DNA of 64,000 nt. Origin: Zeus faber (taxonomy: Eukaryota > Chordata > Actinopteri > Zeiformes > Zeidae). A program made the position numbers and the translations under genes. Positions 47,007-59,929 of this stretch are shown here, piece after piece; position 1 is the first letter of the stretch; the number at the start of each line of letters is the position of its first letter. The notes under the pieces are model-generated. The model worked only from the letters and a program-made list of their open reading frames with translations. It was not told the origin of the DNA and did no database searches. The stretch is taken from contig OY482855.1 of NCBI GenBank assembly GCA_960531495.1, positions 8,868,497-8,932,496 of the forward strand. The letters run 5' to 3'.

Positions 47007-49971
47007 ATGAGCGCCGGGGATTTCAACGTCGCTGAGGTTTTTTCGTATGAAAGTCTGGTGCATGCTGTTGCAGGAGCGGTCGTAAGTAAACACGGTAACA
47101 GTGAATGCGACAGCTGCTGAGTCCCGTGGACTTTGGTCGAAGGAAAACACGTTTTTATCTGTTTTACGCCGTCTCCCGTTGTCGCGACGGAGACGATATG
47201 GTCTTAAATGTGGAATATGACACATATGGGGATTGACTGTCTTGCAGGGAAGTGTGACTGCCATGACGGTGTTCTTCCCCCTGGACTCTGCCAGACTCAG
47301 ACTGCAAGGTACGTCACACTGGTTTAACCGTCACCCTTGTCATCGTTGTTATTAGTCCTACTGTTTCACCTTCCCTTTCTGTCCTGCCTAGTGGATGAGA
47401 ACAGGAAATCCAGGTCAACGCCAGTAATTCTCGCAGAGATTATCAAAGAAGAGGGACTGTGAGTGAAAATTCTGCTCATTAGAATATTTGAACCCCAATT
47501 CAGACCTGGGCCATGCTGGAGTACTACTACTACCCCGCCTCATGCCTCCGCGACTGCCCCATAACGCCGTACCTCCGCCCCGTCTTAGTGTCACTGGATA
47601 TTTGTGGAAAATCAGTAGAAAAATGTGCCCGTCCAAAGTTGAGTTGTTGCCCTCCCGCAGGCTGGCTCCTTACCGGGGCTGGTTCCCAGCCATCTGCAGC
47701 CTGTGCTGCTCCAACTTCATCTATTTCTACTGCTTCCACGGCCTGAAGGCAGCCTGGCTGAGGGGACAGAAGTCGGTGCCCGCCACTGACCTCGTAATAG
47801 GCATCGCTGCAGGTGACTTTTGCCCAGTTTCCCGATAACTCTGTTTTGGCATGTTAGCGTCACAAATGCAAAATCTAATGGCCATAGCAGGATACATATA
47901 GCAAAGTCAATGCCAAGATGGTGAACATATTTTATGACTGCTGTACTCCCTGCATGGTCACTTTAATATGTTAGTATTAGAATGGACAATTACCAATTAA
48001 AATGCTGGAGTCATTGCTACTACAAATGCTGCTACTTTGCACAAATCTCATGAAAAAGGAAGAATAAACAGTCTCTTGCATTTTATCCAAATAATTATGC
48101 TGTACATTCTTAAACAATTTATTATTAGTATTGTTAATTTATTACCGATTTTGCTTTTTTACTGTTGAATTGCTTATTAGTATGTGTATATATAGTATAT
48201 TGTGAATGTAGTGTATATTCTCCAACTGGTACTCTGTTACTCTGTTATGCTTTCCCAATGAGCTGCTACAACGCATGAATTTCCCTTCCGGGGAATCAAT
48301 ACAATACTATCTATACAGATTTTGCCATTGGGGCTCCTGTTACTATTAATATGTATTAATGTGATCAATTTCATTTTTTTTTTTTTTTTTTTAATCTAGC
48401 GGCAATGGAACAGTACAATACCCATTATGTATTGGATTCTAACATTCAGCGGTAGATGTCATAGATGCATCACCCTATCCGCATTAAAAGAGCCCTTTCC
48501 CACCTGCAAACATATATCAGACAAACAAATATTTTACAACTCCTAATCTTTGCCCCACCCCTCTCTAGGTATTGTCAATGTGCTGGTGACCACTCCTCTT
48601 TGGGTGGTCAACACCAGGCTGAAGCTTCAAGGTGCAAACTTCCGCAATGCAGATATCCATGCCACCAGCTACTCTGGCATTCTGGGTAAAATAGCCATAT
48701 TTTCGCATGTCTCATTTTTATTGGCTTAAAATGTATTTGTACATTCTCTCACGCATAATCCCACATGCGTAGAGGATCTCATGGCCTGTTTCCACTTCCC
48801 TGTGTCCCCCTCTCATTTATTTACCTTCATGTCCCCAGATGCTTTTGTGCAGATTGTGCGTGACGAGGGTGTGGGAGCCCTGTGGAACGGGACCTTCCCC
48901 TCCCTGCTGCTGGTGCTGAACCCTGCCATCCAGTTCATGTTGTATGAGGGCCTGAAGAGAAAGCTGAGCAGAGGCATCCAAGAGGTGAGAGAGGAGGACA
49001 TACAGATAGGTGGAAGAACAGGATGAGAAGGAGAGGAAAGTAAAGGGGTGGGTCTTGGGAAGTACAAGAGAAAAAACAAATGTGTCCAAAAAAATGTGTT
49101 TCATTTAATCCAAAAAATGCACACGGATATTATTGTTATCAATGGAAAAAACGTATTACCTCAAATAGTGGCCGGGCCTTTCTTTACCTCAACTGCAGAG
49201 GGTTATTGGAAGCAGGCTTTTATTAGAGACAGGCTTTTATATCTAAAGCCATCCAAACCAAAACTCTTTGAATTTGAAATCAGATTTCCATCTGGGTGCC
49301 ATGCTCCTCAAAATTAATTCATCTAGAATAAAAGCACACTCTGTTTTTATTTTAAGGGCTTTCTTTATTTGTCATTTCTAAGCACTTGCATTTTATTTTA
49401 TTTTTTTGGAGGCAAGGGAATGGCCGGACCGCACAGTGGACTAAATATCGCGCTCACTAGTTTTCACAATCCACTGTCCTGATCCAAGGTGGAACGTCCC
49501 TTAGTCGGGTGTAAAATGTTTGTTTCATACAAGTAGAAAATAACAAAACAAAAAGATGTAAGATAAAAACACAGGAAAACCGGCACAGGAACCAGCAGCA
49601 AGGCGCACCTTTGTCTGGAGGAGGAAAGGGGGAAGAAAAAAAACAAACTCCACTCCAATTCTCTGAGTTAGGGTTATGTTTAACACCATAAGTCATCCAG
49701 AACAGTAAAGTGTTGAAAATAGCTTGAATTTATTGTTGAATTTATCAATTTAAAGCGGTGGAAACATTATGCTTAACTGGCATGCACTTTATATAACAGG
49801 CATCGGGAGTTTATCCATCCTTGGTTTTCCCCCCGGTCTATTTGAGGCAGGCCTTTATTTGTTTGTGTCGACCACGCACCCGGCATTTATTAGTGGCTCG
49901 GTTTTTATTTGAGTACTAATTTATATTTGAGGGCATACGATAGTCTTCATTTCTACCCACCCCCTCACTCA

Positions 49972-50009
<38 letters not shown>

Positions 50010-53000
50010 AAATTCCTGCTATCCTTGAAAAAAAGTGGAAAGGGGGAAGGTTGAAATAGGTGAAATTGCTTCAGATCATCTGGATGAGTAATCACTTGAT
50101 AAGTAAGGACTCCTAGTAATTCCATTCACATGATCTTTGTGTGGCTTTACCATATGATGGTGTGGTGGAGCCAACGGAAGTTATGTGTTGAAAATGTTCT
50201 GATAATCATCTACACTTCAATTTTTTGAAGTTTTACTTGTTAAAGTTGTTAAAAGAGTTTTATTTGGGAAAGCATGCTCTCTTTTACACGATTGTGACGG
50301 GTTTGAACCTGCTAACTCCTCCAGTCTCAAGTTTGACTTATTTTTGTTGTCCTAGAGCCTTGAAATACAGATTATCGGGACACCATCTCTAGAGTTGTTG
50401 ATAACATGTGTTGAATGGAGATAGCTGGCCTTAAGTGTAAAATAAAACAAGTGTCTTTATAAAGTTGTTTTGTTTCGTAAGCTTTCGTCTCTAGAGGTCT
50501 TCCTGATCGGCGCCATTGCCAAAGCAGTTGCCACCACTGTCACATATCCACTGCAGACTATCCAGTCCATTCTGAGGGTAGGTCAAGTGTGTAAATGTGT
50601 GTGCATTGTTTGTTTATTTTATACATATGCTTATATTACATATACAGAACATATGCATATAATGATGCTTAGTTTGCGGAGCTAGTTCTGTCAGACAACT
50701 TGATGGTGCCACATGCTGCCACGCCCTTGAGGGCCTGCATATTTAATCAACCAATCTGCCATCCTGCTGTAGCTGCTTTGCTGCCTGCTTGCTGCGTCGC
50801 TCCCTCCACCTCTCCCACATCCACCTGTTGGGCTCTACTCTTCTATCCAGCGGGGGGATTCGAGCTCATCACTCCTATATTTCTAGCTCACTAAGGATGC
50901 CTATGTTTGCTGTACACCTCGACGGGAGTGATGAGCAGTAGAGCCCAGACGCCAAACTCAAACAATACAAAATAAAGATAATTTAATACCGGGATCAGAC
51001 TATACAAATTAAGACAGATTTTGACACGATTTTGTTGTCGCTGACAAATTTCCAGCATCGGGCCCAAATATGAATGTCAAGAAAGATGAACGGGCATCTG
51101 TACACCTTGTAGTGACATAAACGAAGAACAGTGATGTGGCGTCTGGGATGCCCCACCACACCCAGACAAATTGTTTGTATTTTCCTGCCAAGTTGAACAA
51201 CTCCTAGGACGTGACGCATTCCTTGACGTAGACCAATACGGTGACAGAGTGCTCTCTGGTGCACATATGTAAACATGACTAAGAGAAAGAGTTGATGCTG
51301 CTGCCAGGTGGAACAACGAAACCAAGGAAAGATTTGTTGAGCAGTGGCAACAATGCCCCTGCCTTGTTGACTTTTCCTCGAGGGAGTACCATCCCCTCCC
51401 GGGCGCACAAGGAGCCGGGACAGAGCTCTTTCCCCAGGCGCACAATAAACATGTTCACACATTCGTTGCCTCAAGTTCCCTTTGAAGAATAGACAGCCCG
51501 TACTGTCCTGTTCATGACAGCCAGGAACGGGTCCAAAATCAGTTTTTTCCTTTCCTTTTTCTTTACAGAACACACTACCGCCAGCATCACACATAGCGCT
51601 CCTGTAGCCATGACTGACAATTTCTTGACCCTCCTCCCTTACGACCTATGAAGTTGCGCAAGGTCATGAAAGTCAGCATATGATGATTGGTCGGGTTAAT
51701 ACGTGTAGTGTTGCCAGTCTCCAGAACAAGACACAGCAATAATTGATGGCGTTATGATTGCCTGATCTGACATGTTGACCACCATGAAAGACAAAAATAT
51801 GGTGTAGTCTGATCATGGCATAAAAGTAAATCTAAGAGTCTGAATCTGAGAATATATATGTTGATTTTATGTCCATCCCTCCTTTGTAAAATGTTAAACA
51901 TATGTAAAAGTGTTTACATACCGATTCTAACTTCATGGAATGATATTTTAATCATTTTTTTTGCAGTTTGGTCAACTGCAAGAATCGAAGGACAAACCTC
52001 AACTACTCACCAGTCTGCTGATTATTAAATCGTTGCTGGTCAACAGAGTGAGGTAAATTAGACACACTTTCTCCCTCTGTCTCTCCTTCACTGTGTTTCC
52101 TAATTGTACGTTCTTTTCTGTCAACATAATATTGGTTAAGCCCAAAGCTTGTTTGACATGGTCTGATCTTGTGTACCTAAGCTGCTGCAAAGTACTTTGT
52201 CTTCCTTCCACCTCCCCTGAGAGGCTGCTTAGGATATTTGGTTTGAGTTATCGGAATCAGAGTCGTCTTTGTTGCCAAGTAACTTTACACATACAAGGAG
52301 TTTGACTTGGTGTTCGGTGCATACAGGAAACAAATATAAAATAGAACAACAAGAGAACAACCTATAAATATAAAAGAATATGTAAGTTGTTTTGGGTTTT
52401 TTTTTTATGAAAGAGCTGTACAGTTTGTGCAGGAATGTGCAAATGTTCAGAGTGAAGTATAACAGTATGTGCAATGAGCCTGGATAATAGTCCACAAGAA
52501 TGTGCGTTAATGTAACGCATTGACATATTTATTCAATTCAAGGTGTACAGGTCTGTGTAGTGTTTATGGGGGGAGGGGTGAGGGTCCATTTCAGTGGGGC
52601 TGGGGGCCTTGTCGATGAGGCCAGTTGCAGGCAGGAAGAAACTGTTCTTGTGGCGAGAGGTTTTGGCCTTGTTGGACCGCAGCCTCCTGCCAGAGGAAAG
52701 TGTTTCAAACAGTTTGTGTCCGGGGTGGGAGGGAGGGGTCAACACCAATCTTACCCGCACGCCTCAGGGTCCTGAAGGTGTACAGGTCCTGGAGGGATGG
52801 CAGATTGCAGCCAATCAGCTTCTCAACGGAGCGAATGAACCGTTGCACTCTGCCCTTGGTGGTTGCAGCAGTGTACCAGATGGTGATGGAGGAGGTGAGA
52901 ATGGACTCAATGATGGAGGTGTAGAACTGCACCATCATCGTCTCTAGCAGTTTGAACTTCCTCAGCTGCCCCAGGAAGTACTTCTTCTTCTGGGCTTTCT

Positions 53001-54179
53001 TGATGATGGAGCTGATGTTCAGCTCCTGTAACGGGTGTGGTTAGGACCCAATTGCAGCACAAAGACAGGCAGGGATATTTGGTAATGTCTTTTATTTGTA
53101 GAGCAGACGGAAGACAGGCAGGGAGCAGGCAGGATACGTCGTTGGGGACAGGCAGGTTCGATAACGAGGAGTGCAGACAGAAGACAGGCGGCAGGGGCAG
53201 GCAGGGTACGTGGTCGGAGCGAGGCAGAGTCGGTAGCGGGGAATCAGTCCGGAGAACGCTGGAGAGTCTGGTGCAAGCATCAAAGACAATCTGGCAATGG
53301 GTGACTGGTGAGAGAGGCATATATAGTAGTTAGATTACAGATCTGGAACAGCTGTGTGCGCAGGTGAATGGAGTTGGATTTATGGGACAGGTAAGGAGAG
53401 GGAGGGGAAAGTAGAAGAAGGCGGTGATCATGACAGCTCCCACTTGAGGTCCTGGGAGATCATGAGTCCCAGGAGGCAGCAGGACTCGACTGGGGAGTCA
53501 CACAGGGTGATAGGGGTGAGGGGGGCTGGGTTCTTCCTGAAGTCCACAACCATCTCCAATACCTTCACTGCATTGAGCTTCAGGTTGTTCCTGCTGCACC
53601 AGGTCACCAGATGGTCAAGCGCCCACTTGTAGGCGGACTCATCCCCACCAGAGATGAGCCCAATGACGGTGGTGTCGTCCGCAAATTTCAGGAGCTTGAC
53701 AGACTGCTGGCTGAAGGTGCAGCTGTGGGTGTACAGGCAGAAGAGTAGAGAAGAAACAACGCAGCCTTGAGGGCAACCGGTGCTGACGGTCCGGGTCAGA
53801 GACGTGTTTTCCCAGCTTCACGTGCTGCCTCCTGTCAGACGTCCTCCTGTCAGAAGTCTGTGATCCACCTACAGGTGAATCACGGACGGGAGTCAGGCCT
53901 CCTTGCTAAACCTGTATTTAGCCACTTTAAACACGTCTCTCATCCCACTCCCGGAGGGTATCTCCTGATTAGGAGCCTTTCTGTGTGGAGTTTGCATGTT
54001 CTCCCTGTGCTCACATGGAGTTTCCTCCTTATAACATCGTAAGAACCCCCACTAAAAACATGCACAAGAAACATTGTCTGACCAGCAATGGACGTTGAAG
54101 TTGGTCCCCGGGCGCTGTACTGTAAGCTGCCCACCCCTCCTGGCCCTGGCCGCCGAGAGGAAGCCTCAATAGGGAAAAA

Positions 54180-54222
<43 letters not shown>

Positions 54223-56717
54223 TGTGAGTGTGAGAGAGACAATAAGGACGAGCTAAGCTTGTCCAGTTTAATCTTAACGCCTCTTCCTTCTCTGAGTTAA
54301 GCTGTGAACCAGGGCTTGTCATTTGGTACACAGCTCTCCTCACAGAAGCTGATGTATGATGTCACAGCCTCTGTGTTCTCATCCAGACTGTTGGTAGCAT
54401 TTTTGAAAACGTCCCAGTCAGTATGCAGGAATCAGGTGGACCATGACGTGGTCAGTGTCCCAGTGCAGCTCGGGGGACGGCGTGATAGGCGCTGATTACT
54501 GTGGTGTAACAGTGGGGTCCAAAGTAGTGTCCTCTCTGGTGGGGCATTTAATAAACTGTATATATTTGGGGAGTTCATGGCTGAGGATTCCTTTGTCAAA
54601 GTTGTGAAGGACAATAACTAGGAAGTCCGTTTCACACGCCATATCTGGTCGGCGAGGATGCGCTGTGCCTCTCGCACGTTGGCCTGTGGTGGTATGTAAA
54701 CACCGACCATGACTGAAACAAACTCATGGGGAGAATAGAACGGTTTGCAGTTAATTAAAAAAAGATTCCAGATCAGGAGAACAGTGCTGTAGATCACTGT
54801 GACATAATCACACCAGCTACTGTTAGTGTGAAAACACAAACCTCCATCTCTATCCGCTCTGAAGAGTTGGAAGCCTGCCAGCTGCAGCGCAGAGTCCGGT
54901 ATCGTTCGACTCAGCCACGTCTCCGTGAAGCACAAAACAGAAGATGAAGAAAAGACACTGTTCTTCCCCAACAGTAGCTGAAGTTCATCCAGTTTGTTTC
55001 CCAGTGAATGCACGTTAGAGAGAAATATTCCAGGTAATGGTGTGCAATGTCAGCGCACCGACATCTGGTGTACAAGCTCAACAACACACCGAGGCAACTG
55101 TACGAGACGCCATCTTGGATCAAGAGCATTATCATACCCCCCCCCCATAGTACAGTCGAGTGGTCGCCCAAAAATGCTATTGTTGTGTAGTGTTAACATT
55201 CATACCTATACCTAATATTCATACCTATTCATTCTTACACGGTGGGAAACAACAAATAAGTAAATCTAAAAAAAACGCCACAGGAACGCACACGCTCTGG
55301 AAGAGGAAAAAAAAACTCCACTCCAATTCTTTGAGTTTATGTTTTGCCTCAAATGCAAAGTATTTCCAAACAGCATTCCTAATGTGTTTGTTTGTTTGTT
55401 TTTGTTGTTTTTGTTTTTTTTCCCCAAAACCGGTCGCAGAAGCTCTGCACTCGCTAGCTTTAATGTTTTAACGCCATCACAAATGATTGAAACGAGTGAA
55501 GACAGTGAGTGAGAGGAGGCGGGGCTATGTGGGCGCTGCAGCGGTGTGTGTGTGTGTGTCAACTCGCTGGCAGAGAGAAGAGAGTGAGGAAGTGCAGCTA
55601 TTACTGGTATATCGATAGTGCGGAAAATGAGTATTGAAACAGTGTCAAATATTCAGAATCTATGTATAGAAAAATAATTTCTTAACATTACTAGTCTACA
55701 GACTTTTTTTTTTTTTTTTTATCGGCCTAGTCGGGGCAGGCATCGGCCGATTCAGAATATCTCAAAATGTGCAAATATAAGCCCGATTCATCGGCAGACC
55801 AGTCAATCAGTCGACCACGAATGTTATCCAATCAATTGTCACTCAAAAAAATTTAAAGAATTCACCATCTATTCCGTTGGGGTTTGCCTGTGCACCAGCA
55901 TAGCCAATGCGGTTATTTCAATATTAATGTATCTAGTGGTGCGCCTGCAGACCTCAATAGAACAGAACCGTAATATTATCAACTATACCTGTTCACAATC
56001 CGGTCTGGTGATTTTGGTACATTTCTCCAGAGACAGCAAGCATTATAAAAGGCTTAACAGACAAAAATGGAGAATTAAAGAATATTAGAAAATGGAATGC
56101 GAATGCCAATCGTCAAATAGCCAAAAGATAGAAAACAGAAAATAGTTTGATATATAAAAATATACAAAATCCGACGCTATACACAGGATTCAATATTGTT
56201 GTGTGTATGTAGATTATAAATTATAAATATTGATTATTTTTACGACGCACATTGTTTACATATTGACAAGCTATTAAGTTTTCCCCATTCTGATATCCCC
56301 AAAAGCCCCATTCACTATAAAGCAGCAGATTGTAATCACGCAAATGACAAATGATTACATTTGAGGTGCTGTTATGTTTTGCCAAAAGCCTTATATAAAT
56401 ATCAGTTTTAATTATATTGATTATAGAATGTAACAACCTTTTTGAGTTGAATTTTTCCATTGTAATTTTTCCAAATTGTGTAACCCATAGGCTATGAGCT
56501 ACAAGTCAGTATGTTATCAAAGTTGTTAAAATTCCCTATTTTGACCCTTGTGATCTCCCGTAGGAATAACGGCGTGCTGGGCCTGTTCAAAGGGCTGGAG
56601 GCCAAGCTGCTGCAGACAGTGTTGACCGCAGCGCTCATGTTCCTTCTCTACGAGAAGATTGCCGCCAACACCTTCAGGGTCATGGGACTGCACAAGACCG
56701 TATATCACAAACGATAA
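47007..56717 (+). CDS. slc25a17: SLC25A17/PMP34-type peroxisomal carrier
   Basis: Nine exons: 47007-47081, 47248-47308, 47392-47458, 47661-47812, 48569-48685, 48839-48984, 50482-50577, 51967-52052, 56564-56717. These total 954 nt, 317 residues (human PMP34 307). The three mitochondrial-carrier repeats are present: [10 protein letters not shown] from Pro36, [12 protein letters not shown] from Pro128 and [12 protein letters not shown] from Pro229. The second and third lack the acidic residue of the canonical signature, as in the human protein. The family carries CoA, FAD, NAD and related cofactors across the peroxisomal membrane. Fish have slc25a17 and a slc25a17-like paralogue; I cannot tell which this is. 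The N-terminal Met start is supported by [23 protein letters not shown]-rich 4.5-kb intron separates exons 8 and 9. Confidence 0.94.
49540..49690 (+). repeat. dispersed repeat shared with 55240-55460
   Basis: Shares the gcacaggaac and caaactccactccaattct regions and the gagttagggttatgtt / gagtttatgttttg end with 55275-55345. Located in slc25a17 intron 6; the partner is in intron 8. Confidence 0.6.
50672..50985 (+). repeat. dispersed repeat, copy in slc25a17 intron 7
   Basis: Same family and orientation as 10938-11250, roughly 75-80% similar by eye. It contains gggggattcgagctcatcac, a faint tRNA B-box likeness, but no A box, so SINE status is unproven. Confidence 0.78.
52235..55140 (-). mobile_element. 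L2/CR1-like LINE fragments, with a gap and an insertion
   Basis: Reading the minus strand, an endonuclease segment comes first (55140-54311; [20 protein letters not shown] at 54618-55013). After a gap filled by another repeat, the RT C-terminal half follows with the [11 protein letters not shown] active-site region near 53670. Next come [13 protein letters not shown]-like sequence, then [19 protein letters not shown] (52705-52938), and a 3' UTR to about 52235. No frame is intact. It lies within slc25a17 intron 8. A 409-bp solo LTR-like element interrupts it at 53027-53435. Confidence 0.82.
53027..53435. mobile_element. 409-bp solo LTR-like element nested in the LINE
   Basis: The element starts TGTAACGGG and ends CATGACA, giving TG...CA termini, and is flanked by GCTCC on both sides (53022-53026 and 53436-53440), a 5-bp target duplication. 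The LINE sequence resumes exactly after it. No internal gag/pol is present. Confidence 0.7.
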
Positions 56718-56819
56718 ACGGGTTAAACAGCAATGACATGTGATTTACTGTATTTGTTTTCATGGACACAGAAACCAGCACCATGGTGAGGTAACACAAC
56801 GCACAGGATGAGACATATA

Positions 56820-58388
56820 CAACGTGGACACATTTGTTGGTACCCTTACAGCTCATTGAAACAATGCTTCATTCCTCCTGAAAAGTGATGAAATTAAAAG
56901 CAATGTTCTCATGTATACCAGCATGCCTTTGGTATGTCATAGAATAAAGCAAAGAGAAGAGAGATAAATTATTGCTAAAGAGATCAATTATATTCTAAAA
57001 TGGCCTGGACAAATTTGTTGCATAATCTTTATAGGCAATCGCTGCAATCAAGGGATTTCTGTAGCTCTCAATGAGACTTCTGCACCTGTCAACAGATAGT
57101 TTGGCCCACTCTTGTCTCAGGTTTGAAAGGTGCCTTCTACAGACTGCATGTTTCAACTCTTTTGCTGTTCGATAGGATTCAGATCAGGGCTCATAGAAGG
57201 CCACTTCAGAGTTAGTTCAATGTTTTGTTCTTATCCATTCTTTGGTGCTTTAGCTGTGTGTTTTGGGTCATTATCCTGTTGGACGACCCATGACCTGCAT
57301 CTGAGACAGAGCGTTTTGCTCCAGAATGCCTTAATAGTCTTGAGATTTCATTGTGCCCTGCACAGATTCAAGGCACCCCGTGCCGGACGCAGTAAAGTAG
57401 TACCAAAACATAACCAAGCCTCCTCCATGTTTCACATTAGGCTTGGTGTTCTTTTAATTGAAAGCTTTATTTTTTCATCTGTGAACATAGAGCTGATGTG
57501 ACTTGCCAAAAAGCTCCAGTTTTGACTGATCTGTACAAAGGACATTCTCCCAGAAACATTGTGGCTTGTCAATATGCATTTTAGCAAATTCCAGCCTGGC
57601 TTTTTAATGTAATTTTTATGTTTTAAAAGTGGAGGCTTCCTAGGTCTTCCGTGGAGCCCACTGTCACTCATAACGCGACAGATGGTGCGTCAGACACTGA
57701 TGTAGTTTGAACTTGGGAGTTCAGCTTGTGACTATTTGGAAGTTGTCCTTGGCTCTTTTTCTACCATTCACACTATCCTTCTGTTCAATCTGGGGTCGAT
57801 TTTCCTCTTGTGGCGGCGTCCAGGGAGGTTGGCTACAGTCCCATGGACCTTAAACTTCTTGATAATATTTGCAACTATAGTCACAGGAACATCAAGCTGC
57901 TTGGAGATGGTCTTATAGCCATTAACTTTAACATGCTTGTCTATAATTTTCTTTCTGATTTATCTCCCCAGACAACTCTCTCCTTTGCTTTCTCTGGTCC
58001 ATGTTCAGTGTGGTGCACATGATGATACCAAACAGTAGAGCGACTACTTTTCTCCATTTAAATAGGCTGAATGACTGATTATAAGATTGAAGACGTGCGT
58101 GATACAAATTAAAGTTAAATTAAAACAGTTAGTTTGAAATATCACTCAAATTTAATTATTTATAATCTTTTCTTAGGGGTACCAACAAATCTGTCTAGGC
58201 CTTTTAGAATATAATTTCTCTCTTTAGCAATAATTTCTCTTTCACAGTTTCTTTGCTTTACTGTATGACATACCAAAGGCATGCAGGTATACATGAGAAA
58301 ATTGCTTTTAATTTCATCACTTTTCAAGAGGAATGAAGCATTGTTTCAATGAGCTGTAAGTGTGTACCAACAAATTTGTCCACGTCTG
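56820..58388 (-). mobile_element. second Tc1-like element with about 200-bp TIRs
   Basis: The element is flanked by TA (56818-56819 and 58389-58390). The outer ends read CAACGTGGACACATTTG and, reversed, CAGACGTGGACAAATTTG. Inverted homology continues about 200 bp and contains an inner repeat of the terminal motif (ggacaaatttgttg), the IR/DR layout of many fish Tc1 elements. It starts 103 bp after the slc25a17 stop codon. The 3' TIR is partly duplicated further right. Confidence 0.9.
57050..58018 (-). pseudogene. decayed Tc1-like transposase
   Basis: Minus-strand translation gives short recognisable pieces in order, each broken by stops or frameshifts: GLHGRPRKPPLL, KMHIDKPQ-like, SFLASHISSMF and KTPSLM-like endings around 57432-57671, then fragments of the catalytic region. 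No open frame exceeds about 80 codons. The coding capacity is lost although the inverted repeats are well kept. Confidence 0.75.
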
Positions 58389-58851
58389 TATATTTGTATG
58401 AGCATAATGAGACAAGTAATTGATCCTAATCCACTTGCGCTTGCTTGTATTGATCCTCCATCACAAGATACTGTCCCTTTATTGTGTCGATTATAAATTC
58501 ATTCACCACATGCCCACACACACCTGTACATTACTACTTGAACTATCGTTATCGATACTTACACGTCTGTTTTTTCTTGCTTTTAATTTCATCACTTTTC
58601 AAGAGGAATGAAGCATTGTTTCAATGAGCTGTAAGTGTGTACCAACAAATTTGTCCACGTCTGTATATTTGTATGAGCATAATGAGACAAGTAATTGATC
58701 CTAATCCACTTGCGCTTGCTTGTATTGATCCTCCATCACAAGATACTGTCCCTTTATTGTGTCGATTATAAATTCATTCACCACATGCCCACACACACCT
58801 GTACATTACTACTTGAACTATCGTTATCGATACTTACACATCTGTTTTTCT
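58302..58851 (+). repeat. 275-bp tandem duplication of Tc1 right end plus flank
   Basis: Bases 58302-58576 are repeated at 58577-58851 with a 275-bp period and only a few differences, mostly near the end (cacgtctg versus cacatctg). Each unit holds the outer part of the Tc1 right TIR followed by the same 180 bp of flanking DNA, so the duplication happened after the Tc1 insertion. Confidence 0.93.
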
Positions 58852-59929
58852 TAGCCGCTGTTGCTCCGTACTGCAGTTTCACACTTAGAAGACATTCAGT
58901 GAGCTCACTATATTCTTGACACTGGAAATGTGATTAAGGGTCAAAGATCTGTTTATTAAAATGTACCTGGTACCTCAAGGCTGTATATTGTAGCTGTCAA
59001 CCGGCTCAGCTGCCATGCTGCTGATGTCAAATGGGCGCCTTTTTCAGTGCATGGCGGCCAACCGTCTGTGACATGAGCTATTTAGACATAAGCCTCAACA
59101 CCGCAAACAGCTTTGATGGAAATGTATTTGATTGTTTTGGGGGTTTTTTTTTTAATGTTTTTGTTTAGTTTTTTATCTGAGGGTCTTTTTTGTGAACTAT
59201 TACATGCCCGTTTGAAATTAAAGACTTAAGACATTTTAATGTCCCAATTTAACACAATGTCAGTGATTCCGTTCTGTGTCCAGAATGCCCGTTCAAAATG
59301 GCAGTTTAACTAAATGTAAGAAAAACGTTGCAATAATGAATAAGCGCCAAATGTGAAAATATGGGCGCGTTAGATCTTCAGACGATCAGCTGAGTTTACT
59401 TTATGTGGCCTGCCAGACGCTCCGCTCGCCGTGCAGGGGTGTGACGTTGGAGGTGACACGCCCGGCGCTTCCTCTCCGACCTCACATTTTGGACGATGAC
59501 CTCAGAAATCGCCGCGCTGTGGCGTTGGATGACGCGGCCAATGATGTCACAAATCGCCCCGGCTGCACAGAGCGGCTCGCTGTTTGCTTGTTTATTCAAC
59601 GTTTGCCAACGTTCCACGTCGCGCGTCCAAATCACACCAAATTGGACACTGCATGTCTAGGGACACACCCGCCAGGTGGGGAGTAGATTGGATGAACGGT
59701 TGTTGAGATAATCAAAAAACACAGACGTTCCTTGTAGACGTTCGTCCACGTCGACGCGGATCCACGTGACCCAATCGGTTAATTTTTTGCCGGTAAAGGC
59801 GGACCCTGCCACCGACAGTGGAAACCGAACATAGAAGATCGGACTGATTGTTCCTTCGTAAGCGACGGCTAACTAAGGGATCAAATATTGGATTTTTTTT
59901 CGAACAAAATAATTTCTGCGTAAATCAGC
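58852..59929. other. intergenic region before znf598
   Basis: AT-rich sequence to about 59340, then G+C-rich with one dispersed repeat (59580-59740). No gene or RNA recognised. Confidence 0.6.
59580..59740 (+). repeat. dispersed repeat with tttattcaacgtt, copy upstream of znf598
   Basis: Partner of 44500-44690. It ends about 190 bp before the CpG-rich znf598 promoter. Confidence 0.7.
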
